Below are positions 32,350-39,177 of a stretch of DNA of 39,177 nucleotides, piece by piece (the first letter of the stretch is position 1; each line of letters begins with the position of its first letter). This DNA is from Candidatus Poribacteria bacterium. GTDB taxonomy: Bacteria > Poribacteria > WGA-4E > WGA-3G. The stretch spans positions 1 through 39,177 of the forward strand of contig JAAXHO010000085.1 in assembly GCA_012270795.1 (NCBI GenBank), read 5' to 3'. Both the position numbers and the translations under genes were made by a program. The notes beneath the pieces are model-generated. The model was not told the DNA's origin. It saw only the letters and a program-made list of their open reading frames with translations, and made no database searches.

Positions 32350-32406
32350 GGAGGGGTTTCTAACCCCGATTTGAAATACACAGCAGCAATCGGGTTAGAC
32401 CCACCC
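32350..32406. repeat. GGAGGGG palindrome with a matching inverted arm
   Basis: GGAGGGGTTTCTAACCCCGATTT (split as arm and centre, 32350-32372) is the second copy of the 6694 repeat. A further arm, AATCGGGTTAGACCC (32388-32402), can pair with the first one. The rest of 32234-32440 shows no gene. Confidence 0.65.
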
Positions 32407-32445
32407 AAAAAAAGTAAAATAAACCACAACAAACGTTAAAAATAC

Positions 32446-32474
32446 TTGACACATATCATTATATGTGTTATAAT
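32446..32474 (+). promoter_or_regulatory. Consensus promoter with an 8-bp operator-like palindrome
   Basis: TTGACA at 32446-32451, a 17-base spacer, and TATAAT at 32469-32474, both perfect consensus. ACACATAT (32449-32456) and ATATGTGT (32461-32468) form a perfect inverted repeat with a 4-base centre between the boxes. A strong promoter with a built-in repressor site is the simple reading. No normal gene follows before 33064. Confidence 0.8.
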
Positions 32475-32480
32475 ATACTT

Positions 32481-32650
32481 CACACATTAAATTTATGATA
32501 AAATATTATGACCACATCAATAAAACTGACACATTCTGCTCATAAAGGACAAGAAATTTCAAAATGCTACACTTTTCAAAAAAATATTTTTTCAATTCAC
32601 AAGAAATTGCCTGTAAACCCTTTCTACTAGTGGGTTTACAGGCAATTTAA
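32481..32650 (+). ncRNA. Candidate small regulatory RNA or short-ORF transcript
   Basis: A transcript from the consensus promoter would begin near 32481 and run into a perfect 17-bp hairpin (32604-32620 with 32632-32648, 11-base loop). Possible short ORFs begin at 32495 (16 codons) and 32508 (40 codons, ending TAG at 32628 inside the loop), but neither has a ribosome site. No T-run follows the stem. The boundaries are inferred from sequence only. Confidence 0.45.
32604..32648. repeat. 17-bp perfect hairpin
   Basis: The arms are AAATTGCCTGTAAACCC and GGGTTTACAGGCAATTT, with loop TTTCTACTAGT. It is the longest perfect stem noticed in this window. Confidence 0.85.
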
Positions 32651-32653
32651 AAT

Positions 32654-32690
32654 GTTACCAAAAAAACGAAAAAAGTGTCCATTTGGTAAC
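32654..32690. repeat. GTTACCAAA/TTTGGTAAC inverted repeat
   Basis: Perfect 9-bp arms (32654-32662 and 32682-32690) with a 19-base A-rich loop. It begins 5 bases after the 17-bp hairpin. Confidence 0.6.
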
Positions 32691-32740
32691 GTTTTAAGGA
32701 CGAATCGCCCGATAAAAACGTGAAATAAACACAACTTTCG

Positions 32741-32933
32741 TAGAGTGTGTAAAGTTTTTGCTTTTGTCTGAACCAGGATTATCAGATTTCCAGGATTACC
32801 GCATCAATAGTTTTTTTGACACAGATTATGCCAACTTATGAATGGTGCGTCCTACCTCAAACTCATCGTCCTGGTAATCTGGTAATCCTGAAAATCCTGT
32901 TTCAGACAGAAGCAAAAACCTTACACACCCGTA
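32741..32933. repeat. MITE-like element with ~60-bp imperfect inverted arms
   Basis: The left arm (32741-32800) begins GAGTGTGTAAAGTTTTTGC and continues TGTCTGAACCAGGATTATCA. The right arm (32873-32933) is its imperfect complement, ending AGCAAAAACCTTACACACCC. About 72 bases lie between. The ends match those of the element at 3186-3380 (GGGTGTGTAAAG followed by a TTTTGGC-like stretch). Both elements are about 195 bp, so they probably belong to one family. Confidence 0.7.
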
Positions 32934-32946
32934 CCCTCAAAAATGG

Positions 32947-32976
32947 TTGACACATTTATCAATGCCATTGTATAAT
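32947..32976 (+). promoter_or_regulatory. Promoter of the LamG gene
   Basis: TTGACA at 32947-32952, an 18-base spacer, and TATAAT at 32971-32976, 87 bases ahead of the ATG at 33064. Confidence 0.75.
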
Positions 32977-33063
32977 CACAGTATATAAAATGACGCTCAT
33001 TTCAATATTAAATTTCACCTATACTATAAAAGGTTAACATCTATCACAAAAGGAGAGGTCACT

Positions 33064-33855
33064 ATGTCTAATAAAATGATATTATGCATTACTTTATGTA
33101 TTTTCTGTTTTTTTCCGATTGTGTCTATTGTAAATGCTCAATTCCCCACAGACGGCGTTGTGGGTTATTGGTCATTTGATGCTGGAACAATAAATGGTAA
33201 TACCGTTCAAGATGTATTAGGGTAAAACAATGGTAAATTAGACGGCAGCCCGAAAGTTGTGTCAGGGAAAGTTGGCAATGCTCTTGAATTTAACGGAGAG
33301 AACGGTATTCAAATTTCAGGCACCAACGCATTGGATTTCAACGGGGCAGAAGAGATGACTGTCGCTGCATGGGTCAATGCAGCAAACGAAAGTCCAATGA
33401 TAGGCGTTGTTGGTGGATGTTGCGGAACCATAGTTGCACAGCGAGACATGAATGGATGGGCATTACGTTTTGATGGCAGAAACCCCAATACTGAAATGAC
33501 ACTTATTGTTCAACCACAATGGCAAGGCAACAAAGTACTCGGCGTACCACCGTTCGCAAAAAACACTTGGCATCACATGGTTGGCATCGTAAATAAAAAT
33601 GAACTCCTGCTCTATATTGATGGGAAATTTGCTGTTGATGCAGCATACAACGGCCCTATGTCTACAAATGGCACTGCAACAGAAATCGGTCATGCATCTG
33701 ATGGAGGTTTTATCGGCATCATTGACGAAGTAGTGATATACAACAGAGCTGTATCAGGTGGAGAAGCCAAACAACTTTATCAAGCGCAGGGTTTGCCAGT
33801 TAAACCACAAGAAAAACTTACAACACGTTGGGGATACATAAAAGCAGCATTTTAA
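33064..33855 (+). pseudogene. Secreted LamG/concanavalin-like lectin-fold protein interrupted by one stop codon
   Basis: The frame from ATG 33064 encodes a signal peptide (MILCITLCIFCFFPIV, ending VNAQ), then GVVGYWSFDAG and DVLG, followed by a TAA at 33223 (codon 54) and then NNGKLDG in the same frame. Without that one stop the protein would have 263 residues with one LamG domain (ALEFNGENGIQI, MTVAAWVN, LLLYIDGKFAV, IGIIDEVVIYNRA). Promoter, ribosome site (AGGAGAGG) and signal peptide are intact, so the stop looks recent, an error, or read through. An internal GTG/ATG restart would lack export. The fold binds sugars or matrix proteins; it is followed by polysaccharide export genes. Confidence 0.85.
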
Positions 33856-33995
33856 GCAGCTTCATCCTAAAATGCCTTTATTATACAGAAAAACAAAGAA
33901 TTTGTGAAGAAATTACATATCAAAAACATCAAAACACTAAATATTAATCTAAAGATATATGACATGAATACTCTTTACAAGGTTATTAAAAATAA

Positions 33996-35177
33996 ATGTA
34001 CTTGAAAGCATACTTCCATTATTTACTGCTACCTATGATAATTTTGGTACAGTTCAGTATTACAACATCCATATTCGCAGATGAGCCTTCCAATGAAAAC
34101 ATCGTAACGGATAATCCACAATACCCAGAAACTTCTACCTATAAGCTGCAAGTTGGGGATAGCATCGTTGTAACAGTGGATGGGTTCCCTGAATATACAA
34201 AAGACCGTATCCCTGTACCACTGCAGCTTGACGGTTTTATCTCCTATCCTCTAATTGGACTTGTCAAAGCCTCCGGTTTAACAGTTTCTGAACTACAAGC
34301 ACAAATGCAAAAAAGGTTTACCAAAAAACTACCGAGTGCAAGAGTCTTTGTTACTCTCATGCAACCAAAACGATATATTTTGGTATTCGGAGCTGTTGAA
34401 CCGAAAGCCAGAGGGAATGTGCACGTCTTTGAAACTGGACAAGTGTATCTGGTACAAGCATTGGCTGCAGCGGGGATCAACTATGAACTCGCAGACCTTT
34501 CCAAAATTTCTGTCTTGCGAGATGGAAAAGTTATTAAAACTGTTGATTTTCAAGAAATCATTGAATCAAACGAAACTGATTTCCCATTGAAGAATTACGA
34601 TGTCGTGATAGTCCCATCCATTTACCAACAGCGCAGAATTCGTGTTATAGGGGCTGTAGTCGCTCCAGGTTTTTACCCGATTACGAATCAACAGATACCA
34701 GCAGATCAAGCACTAAAACTGGCAGGAGGTTCCAGAGCAGATTTCGCAGACTTGAAACAATCTGAAATTATTACTGATACCGACAATACTCCTGTTGACC
34801 TGACGATGGAAAATATCGCTGCAACCTTGTCACCTGGAGATACATTATACGTTCCACTTGCTGAGGCAAAAATAAGTGTGGTCGGCGCAGTGGATAAACC
34901 CGCTCAATATGTTATTACTGAACCAACACTTTTAAGGGATGCTGTGGCAATGGCGGGCGGTTTAGACGAGGAAAAAGCAAATCCAAAAAAATGTATTTTG
35001 ACCAGAGCAAATGGAACACAAGAGGAACTCAACTTCAATACGGTTCAATCTGAAGTATATCTACACCCAAACGACCAACTACGCATATTAGAAAGAACAC
35101 GGATTGATTGGAGAGTTTTGAGTTTCGCAGCTTCACTTACAAATGTTATCGTGACAGTTTGGCTAAGATATAGATAA
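33996..35177 (+). CDS. Polysaccharide export protein (Wza-like, SLBB domains)
   Basis: A 393-residue exported protein. A signal peptide (residues 8-28, YLLLPMIILVQFSITTSIF) ends near ADEP. The Poly_export domain is at about 48-125 (YKLQVGDSIVVTV, DGFISYPLIGLV). Soluble-ligand-binding (SLBB) repeats follow at about 129-345 (FGAVEPKARG, VIGAVVAPGFYPI, VVGAVDKPAQYVI). The C-terminus has a hydrophobic helix (FAASLTNVIVTVWL) like the membrane helix of Wza. No lipobox cysteine is seen, unlike classical Wza. It forms the outer-membrane channel for capsule or exopolysaccharide with the BY-kinase encoded next. The ribosome site is weak. Confidence 0.92.
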   Translation: MYLKAYFHYLLLPMIILVQFSITTSIFADEPSNENIVTDNPQYPETSTYKLQVGDSIVVTVDGFPEYTKDRIPVPLQLDGFISYPLIGLVKASGLTVSELQAQMQKRFTKKLPSARVFVTLMQPKRYILVFGAVEPKARGNVHVFETGQVYLVQALAAAGINYELADLSKISVLRDGKVIKTVDFQEIIESNETDFPLKNYDVVIVPSIYQQRRIRVIGAVVAPGFYPITNQQIPADQALKLAGGSRADFADLKQSEIITDTDNTPVDLTMENIAATLSPGDTLYVPLAEAKISVVGAVDKPAQYVITEPTLLRDAVAMAGGLDEEKANPKKCILTRANGTQEELNFNTVQSEVYLHPNDQLRILERTRIDWRVLSFAASLTNVIVTVWLRYR

Positions 35178-35275
35178 ATACGAAAATATCACTTTCGCAA
35201 TAACTAAAACAATTCCCAATACAAAAATCCTATACGAATACATATACACAGTTTAGAATACCTGAAGAGAAAAAA

Positions 35276-37633
35276 ATGCAAGAAAAAAACGATAGGCAAC
35301 TTGAACAAATTACTGAAATTCGAATTATCGATTATTTCTGGATTCTTTATCGGAATAAATGGAGTGTTCTTGCAATCTTCTTATTTTGTGTCATAGGAGC
35401 ATATCTTGTAACAGATTTTACACAGCCAACATATCAATCCGAAACCAGCTTACGTATCCTTGAAGGTCAACCTACTTCTTCGTTACTTTCACAATTACCC
35501 TTATCCAATTTACTTTCAAGCACATCATTAAGTACTTATGCAACGCTACTACAGTCGAGAGACTACGTTATCGCACCGACAGTTCGGGAACTCAGAGAAG
35601 AAGGACTACTTGAACCGATGCCAATATACAGAGGCAAAACTGTAAAATGGTTAGCAAATCTATTTAATATTGAATTAAACAATGATGCAACAGAGCAAGG
35701 CGAACTAACTATAGAGGAATGGGAAGACTATTTTATAAAAACACTTATAGATGAAGATATAAAAATTGAAGAATCACAAGATGGAAAAGTAATTACGCTC
35801 AAGATCACACAACATCATCCAGAGCGCGCACAACTACTGTGTAATAGAATATCCGCCGCTCTTATCAAGGCTGTTGAAATTGAAGTGTCGGAAAGAATGC
35901 AATGGTGGGAGAAACCCTTACCAAAAACAATGTTAAAAGACGCAAAACAAAATCTGGAAGCTGCCGAAATGAACCTGTTTGATTTTCAGCAGAAAAACCC
36001 AGAGTTAACCCTGAACACGGAAGGGGGAACACAAGCACAACTCATTGTCGCTCTGCAGTTGAATGAAACCACCTTAGCCAGTCAATTGGTAGATGCTGAA
36101 TTACGACTTGTGGCGTACAATGAGGACATCAAAAATATTGAAGAGAACCTTGTCTCAGAGACAATAGAGATGAATCCTAATTATTCTAAACTTAAAGAGA
36201 ATCTGAACCAATATGAAATTGAAAAAAAGGGACTTATCGGAATATATGGTGATGTTTCGCATCCTGAAATTACTTCCGTAAATGAAAAAATCAAAGAAAC
36301 TGAAGCACTTCTAAAAAATGAAGAAAAAGAAACTATAAGTACAACATCTTCATTTAATCCATTACACCAAGCACTTTCAGAAAAGGTGAATGAAGCACAA
36401 GCTGCTATTGATAGCCTTCGGCAACAAAAAAAGGAAGTAACCGCACAAATTAACCAAGAAATTGCTAAACTCGGCGGGTGGTCAGATGAACAATTAGAAA
36501 TGTACCGACTCAAACGTGATGTGGAAATCTACAACACACAAGTTTTAGCATTAGAAACAAAAATGCAAGAATCACAAATTATAAATGAGACACGAACAGA
36601 ATCTCTTAAGGTCTTAGATCAAGCACGTGTCCCAGAAGAACCTATTAAACCACGAATGAAATTAAACCTTGTTTTAGGGGCAATGCTTGGAGGACTACTC
36701 GGATTGACTTTCGCTGTTGCAAAAAATTATTTCACAGATACCTACCTACGACTGGAGGATTCTGTCCGTCAATTGGATACATTACCAGAACCCCCAAGTT
36801 TTCTCGGAGTAATTCCTTCTATTAAAAAAAGAGGTACATATAGAATACCACTTATTGTAAACGACAATCCCAATTCTAAAGCTGCTGAAGCATTTAGAGT
36901 ACTCGTCGCGAAATTACCATTTCTAAACCTTAGCAGTGATCTAAAAACAGTACTCGTCACAAGTTCTACCCGCGGAGAAGGAAAAAGCACTGTTTCCTCT
37001 AATCTTGCAACTGCACTTGCACAAAAAGGGAACAAAGTCCTGCTAATTGACGCGGATATGCGCAGACCTTCACAACACAACGCTTTTCCCACAGAACAAC
37101 TCCTGCAAATAAACCCACAAAATGATGTTGATTTATCTGATGATACTACGGTCGTCACACACAGCGACATACGTAAACCCGGTTTAAGCGAAGCAATCAT
37201 AAGTGTCAATTCCGAGAATAGTTATGAGGTACTACAGTCTACGGTACGTCAAACAGGTATTGCAAATTTACACCTTGTGCCAGGAGGAACAATACCCCCC
37301 AATCCAATTGAACTTTTGAACTCAGATATGATGACAGAATGGTTGGAGATTGCAAAATCTGAATACGATATTATTGTCATCGACTCCCCACCTGTACGAG
37401 CAGTAGCAGATCCCGTCATCTTGGCGACTGTCGTTGACGCTGTCGTATATGTGTTTGACATCACCAAAACCAAAAAATTTGATCTGCTAACTGGATTAAA
37501 ACACCTAAAGGAAGTCCTACCAGGGAAGGGCATAGGTGTGCTGTGTAACATGATAAATCCAAGACACGCAAAATCTTATGGATACTACAACAGACATTCT
37601 ACATATTATGAACTCACCGATGAACAGAATTGA
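35276..37633 (+). CDS. Wzc-like polysaccharide co-polymerase and BY-type tyrosine kinase
   Basis: A 785-residue inner-membrane protein. Membrane segments lie at about 29-48 and 463-485, with a large periplasmic Wzz-like part between them that has long coiled helices. The cytoplasmic kinase has Walker A SSTRGEGKSTV (about 562-572), Walker A' LLIDADMRRP (about 588-597) and Walker B IIVIDSPP (about 699-706). The C-terminal tail is Tyr-rich (SYGYYNRHSTYYELT), the autophosphorylation cluster of BY-kinases. It controls polymer length and export together with the Wza-like protein 98 bases upstream. All parts are present, and the fused form resembles Wzc rather than the split CapA/CapB. Confidence 0.94.
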   Translation: MQEKNDRQLEQITEIRIIDYFWILYRNKWSVLAIFLFCVIGAYLVTDFTQPTYQSETSLRILEGQPTSSLLSQLPLSNLLSSTSLSTYATLLQSRDYVIAPTVRELREEGLLEPMPIYRGKTVKWLANLFNIELNNDATEQGELTIEEWEDYFIKTLIDEDIKIEESQDGKVITLKITQHHPERAQLLCNRISAALIKAVEIEVSERMQWWEKPLPKTMLKDAKQNLEAAEMNLFDFQQKNPELTLNTEGGTQAQLIVALQLNETTLASQLVDAELRLVAYNEDIKNIEENLVSETIEMNPNYSKLKENLNQYEIEKKGLIGIYGDVSHPEITSVNEKIKETEALLKNEEKETISTTSSFNPLHQALSEKVNEAQAAIDSLRQQKKEVTAQINQEIAKLGGWSDEQLEMYRLKRDVEIYNTQVLALETKMQESQIINETRTESLKVLDQARVPEEPIKPRMKLNLVLGAMLGGLLGLTFAVAKNYFTDTYLRLEDSVRQLDTLPEPPSFLGVIPSIKKRGTYRIPLIVNDNPNSKAAEAFRVLVAKLPFLNLSSDLKTVLVTSSTRGEGKSTVSSNLATALAQKGNKVLLIDADMRRPSQHNAFPTEQLLQINPQNDVDLSDDTTVVTHSDIRKPGLSEAIISVNSENSYEVLQSTVRQTGIANLHLVPGGTIPPNPIELLNSDMMTEWLEIAKSEYDIIVIDSPPVRAVADPVILATVVDAVVYVFDITKTKKFDLLTGLKHLKEVLPGKGIGVLCNMINPRHAKSYGYYNRHSTYYELTDEQN

Positions 37634-37653
37634 TTTCAGGAGGTATTACACCA

Positions 37654-38450
37654 ATGAAAGGGAAAATAAGGGTAAAATAATTATCGGTATCCTCGGGGTT
37701 CTTGCTGTCGGATTCATTGGATTCCAAGTGTTGAAACGCCAATTCCCCGATGTAGAGAAAGCAGAAGGAATCATCGAATCAGCCAAGTTAGAGGATCGGC
37801 AAATCACCAAACCTCCTTATGTTCAGAGTACTTCTGAAACGGGAATAGAAACACAACAAGAAAAGGTAAACATTGAATCACCTGAAGTAGAAATGATACC
37901 TGTTCCAGAAACCGTGCCTACTGCTCAGAGCAGCGATGCTGAAATCAAAGAGTTTCAAGCATGGCTTTCTTCCATCTCTACGGAAAAGGACGCTCTTGAG
38001 GAAACAGAAAATGACGAAATGAATTATGATCTTGAGACATCACTCATAAGAACCACAATTGAGGGACAATGGAAAAATAGTCTTGAAACTTTCAACATTG
38101 AAGGGTATATGTCAGTGATTTGGGAAGATAGTTTCTTCTATATTAGTGACATGGGTACACCTGATAACCCAGATGATGATCTGATATTTCGGAGCGGCCA
38201 ACAAGAGCGCGATGGAGCATTGAATATGTTCAATACATCGGATGACATTGAATTGAATCCCCATAGAAACCGCAATATAAAATTCTTGAGTGATTCGCAT
38301 GCAATCGCTGTCTATGACTACGAACTCAATCTTTTCTCTCTTACACATGGCAAATCACATCCATCAGGACAGAAGGTTTTTATCTTGGAACTACGGGAAG
38401 AGGGAAATTGGCGGATACTTGAATGGTATGACTTTGCAACCCCCGAATAG
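37654..38450 (+). CDS. Membrane-anchored NTF2-like protein; natural start split off by one base
   Basis: The body frame is open to 38450 and begins upstream inside the BY-kinase gene (in-frame ATGs at 37578, 37611 and 37623, none with a ribosome site). The natural start is probably ATG 37654, with AGGAGG 10 bases ahead and 20 bases after the kinase stop. That frame ends after eight codons at 37678. One more A in the A-run at 37663-37666 would give MKGKNKGKIIIGILGV and join the body. The protein has one membrane segment (IIIGILGVLAVGFIGFQVL), a Pro/Glu-rich linker and a C-terminal SnoaL/NTF2-like domain (about the last 130 residues: EGQWKNSLETFNIEGYMSV, then NWRILEWYDF). It follows the export genes and may serve them. 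Confidence 0.75.
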
Positions 38451-38615
38451 TAATATAACTCAAGTTGCTACTTATAGGATTTTAGACCCGCAGACACCGT
38501 TTTTAATAGGGCATAATACAGTTTTCGCAAGTTTTTGTAGCACAATCTGCCAGTTTGTGTACTAAGTGATTCACGCGCTAAACATTTATTATATGAAGGA
38601 CGAACCTAAATAGAT

Positions 38616-38708
38616 CCAAAAGTCCCTTCCCCCCGCTTGCGGGGGGATAAAGGGGGGTGAATTTAGGATGTCCAAAATACCAATATTAATTGCCGAGTAA
38701 ACCACTAA
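38616..38708. repeat. 93-bp dispersed direct repeat, copy B
   Basis: Matches 20945-21037 with about six differences. It contains a perfect CCCCCCGC/GCGGGGGG hairpin. Here it is followed by a GCACAATCTG palindrome, not by a gene. The surrounding 38451-38780 holds repeats only. Confidence 0.85.
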
Positions 38709-38711
38709 GAC

Positions 38712-38732
38712 GCACAATCTGGCAGATTGTGC
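38712..38732. repeat. GCACAATCTG/CAGATTGTGC palindrome
   Basis: Perfect 10-bp arms with a single central G. It belongs to the loose GCACAAA-type palindrome family also seen at 3460 and 20841. Confidence 0.6.
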
Positions 38733-38788
38733 TACATTGGTGGCAACTTAGGTTAATATAATACCGATATAACGACATAATTTTTAGG

Positions 38789-38817
38789 TTGACATTTTTG
38801 GAAACCAATAATATAAT
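38789..38817 (+). promoter_or_regulatory. Consensus promoter near the right end
   Basis: TTGACA at 38789-38794, a 17-base spacer, and TATAAT at 38812-38817, both perfect. It precedes a structured leader and a small ORF at 38865. Confidence 0.75.
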
Positions 38818-38864
38818 AGTTAAAGAATACAACATTCGGTTTGACGTAAATATAAGGGATTTTC

Positions 38865-38966
38865 ATGCATGGTAAAGTTTTCAATCCCAAGCACACAAAC
38901 CGAATCCCAAATACGAAGGATCTGAGCAACGGCAAAATGCACGGATCTGATGCTTTTATAGGTTAG
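38865..38966 (+). CDS. Small ORF (33 residues) with its own promoter and ribosome site
   Basis: ATG 38865 is preceded by AGGGA at 5 bases and by a consensus promoter 48 bases upstream. The peptide is basic (starting MHGKVFNPKHTNRIPNTK and ending DAFIG) and is not recognised. ATTCGGTTTG in the leader (38834-38843) is perfectly complementary to CAAACCGAAT within the ORF (38896-38905), enclosing the start site. It may be a real small protein, a leader peptide, or the 5' remnant of a longer gene. Confidence 0.45.
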   Translation: MHGKVFNPKHTNRIPNTKDLSNGKMHGSDAFIG

Positions 38967-39111
38967 TTGAATAGATTCCTACTGAATCCTGAATCTGTTC
39001 CACATTTTTCATTAAGTTATACCAATTTTACGACTTGTGCCAGTTAATTACATTTGTGTAATATTCTATTTTACTTAGTTTATTAATTTGCAGATTTCTC
39101 TTTACTTTAAA

Positions 39112-39167
39112 CCATCCTTATGCTTTTCTTTATTGTATATTCCATCAAAAAGGAAGCAAAAGGATGG
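39112..39167 (+). promoter_or_regulatory. Inverted repeat that would mask the start of the last gene
   Basis: CCATCCTTATGCTT (39112-39125) pairs with AAGCAAAAGGATGG (39154-39167) with one mismatch. The right arm covers the ATG at 39164 and part of its ribosome site, so in RNA the start could be hidden. Confidence 0.45.
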
Positions 39168-39177
39168 ATTTACAGAA
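39164..39177 (+). CDS. First codons of a gene cut by the window end
   Basis: ATG at 39164 with AAGGA about 8-12 bases upstream; only the codons for MDLQ are visible. The product cannot be told. Confidence 0.4.

Noticed and set aside
32508-32630. A 40-residue protein gene behind the consensus promoter
   Set aside because: No ribosome site and the end lies in the hairpin; listed only as part of a candidate RNA.
36769-37209. Minus-strand open frame of 146 codons inside the BY-kinase gene
   Set aside because: It is opposite the Walker A region of a well-supported gene and has no start signals.

Overview
The window most resembles a genome fragment of a sponge-associated heterotroph of the Candidatus Poribacteria type. 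This is inferred from gene content: a DUF1080 hydrolase-like protein, a SUMF1-fold protein, a GH88 unsaturated-uronyl hydrolase, KDG kinase, Gfo/Idh/MocA, enolase-superfamily and COG3618 enzymes, LamG and TlpA-like proteins. Many short GC-rich palindromes lie in otherwise AT-rich intergenic DNA. No rRNA, tRNA, CRISPR array or insertion-sequence transposase was seen. A marker gene or database search would be needed to fix the taxonomy.

Layout. 1-3180: a phage-type packaging island (a degenerate RuvC-like ORF, a candidate small terminase and a complete large terminase with overlapping reading frames), followed by a ~195-bp MITE-like inverted repeat. 3600-5650: gene remnants (dimeric-barrel fragment, C-terminal part of a thiamine-diphosphate decarboxylase, Uma2 fragment) around an intact DUF1080 gene. 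5700-12500: metabolic genes (aldo/keto reductase, mutY, SUMF1-fold protein, an HTH-metallo-beta-lactamase fusion, two peptide-type ABC permeases, a Gfo/Idh/MocA oxidoreductase). 12511-16450, minus strand: a heptose adenylyltransferase, GH88, then a two-gene ATPase/nuclease-like pair that looks like a candidate defence module.

16900-20650: an unknown protein and a three-gene secreted set (TPR-thioredoxin lipoprotein without active-site cysteines, TPR plus two active thioredoxin domains, small carboxypeptidase-regulatory-like protein). 21048-24155: a UgpC/MalK-type ATPase, threonine synthase and a secreted unknown. 24272-27567: a redox region with a SufR-like Fe-S regulator, a four-cluster ferredoxin and a membrane protein on the minus strand, facing a Tat-exported sulfite-oxidase-like protein. 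27601-32233: sugar-acid metabolism (MFS transporter, enolase-superfamily enzyme, KDG kinase, COG3618 lactonase/amidohydrolase). 32234-33063: an 830-bp non-coding stretch rich in promoters and inverted repeats. 33064-38450: a LamG protein broken by one stop codon and a polysaccharide export set (Wza-like, Wzc-like BY-kinase, membrane NTF2-like protein). The last 700 bp hold repeats, a consensus promoter with a small ORF, and the first codons of another gene.

Functional theme: GH88 releases unsaturated uronic acid and KdgK phosphorylates KDG, consistent with use of uronate-rich host or algal polysaccharide; the export genes point to a capsule or exopolysaccharide. The most unusual items are the ATPase/PD-(D/E)XK-like pair, the promoter-operator-hairpin locus at 32446-32690, the orphan terminase island, the HTH-MBL fusion, two genes whose natural start is separated from the body by one missing A in an A-run, and two elements that share a terminal inverted repeat.
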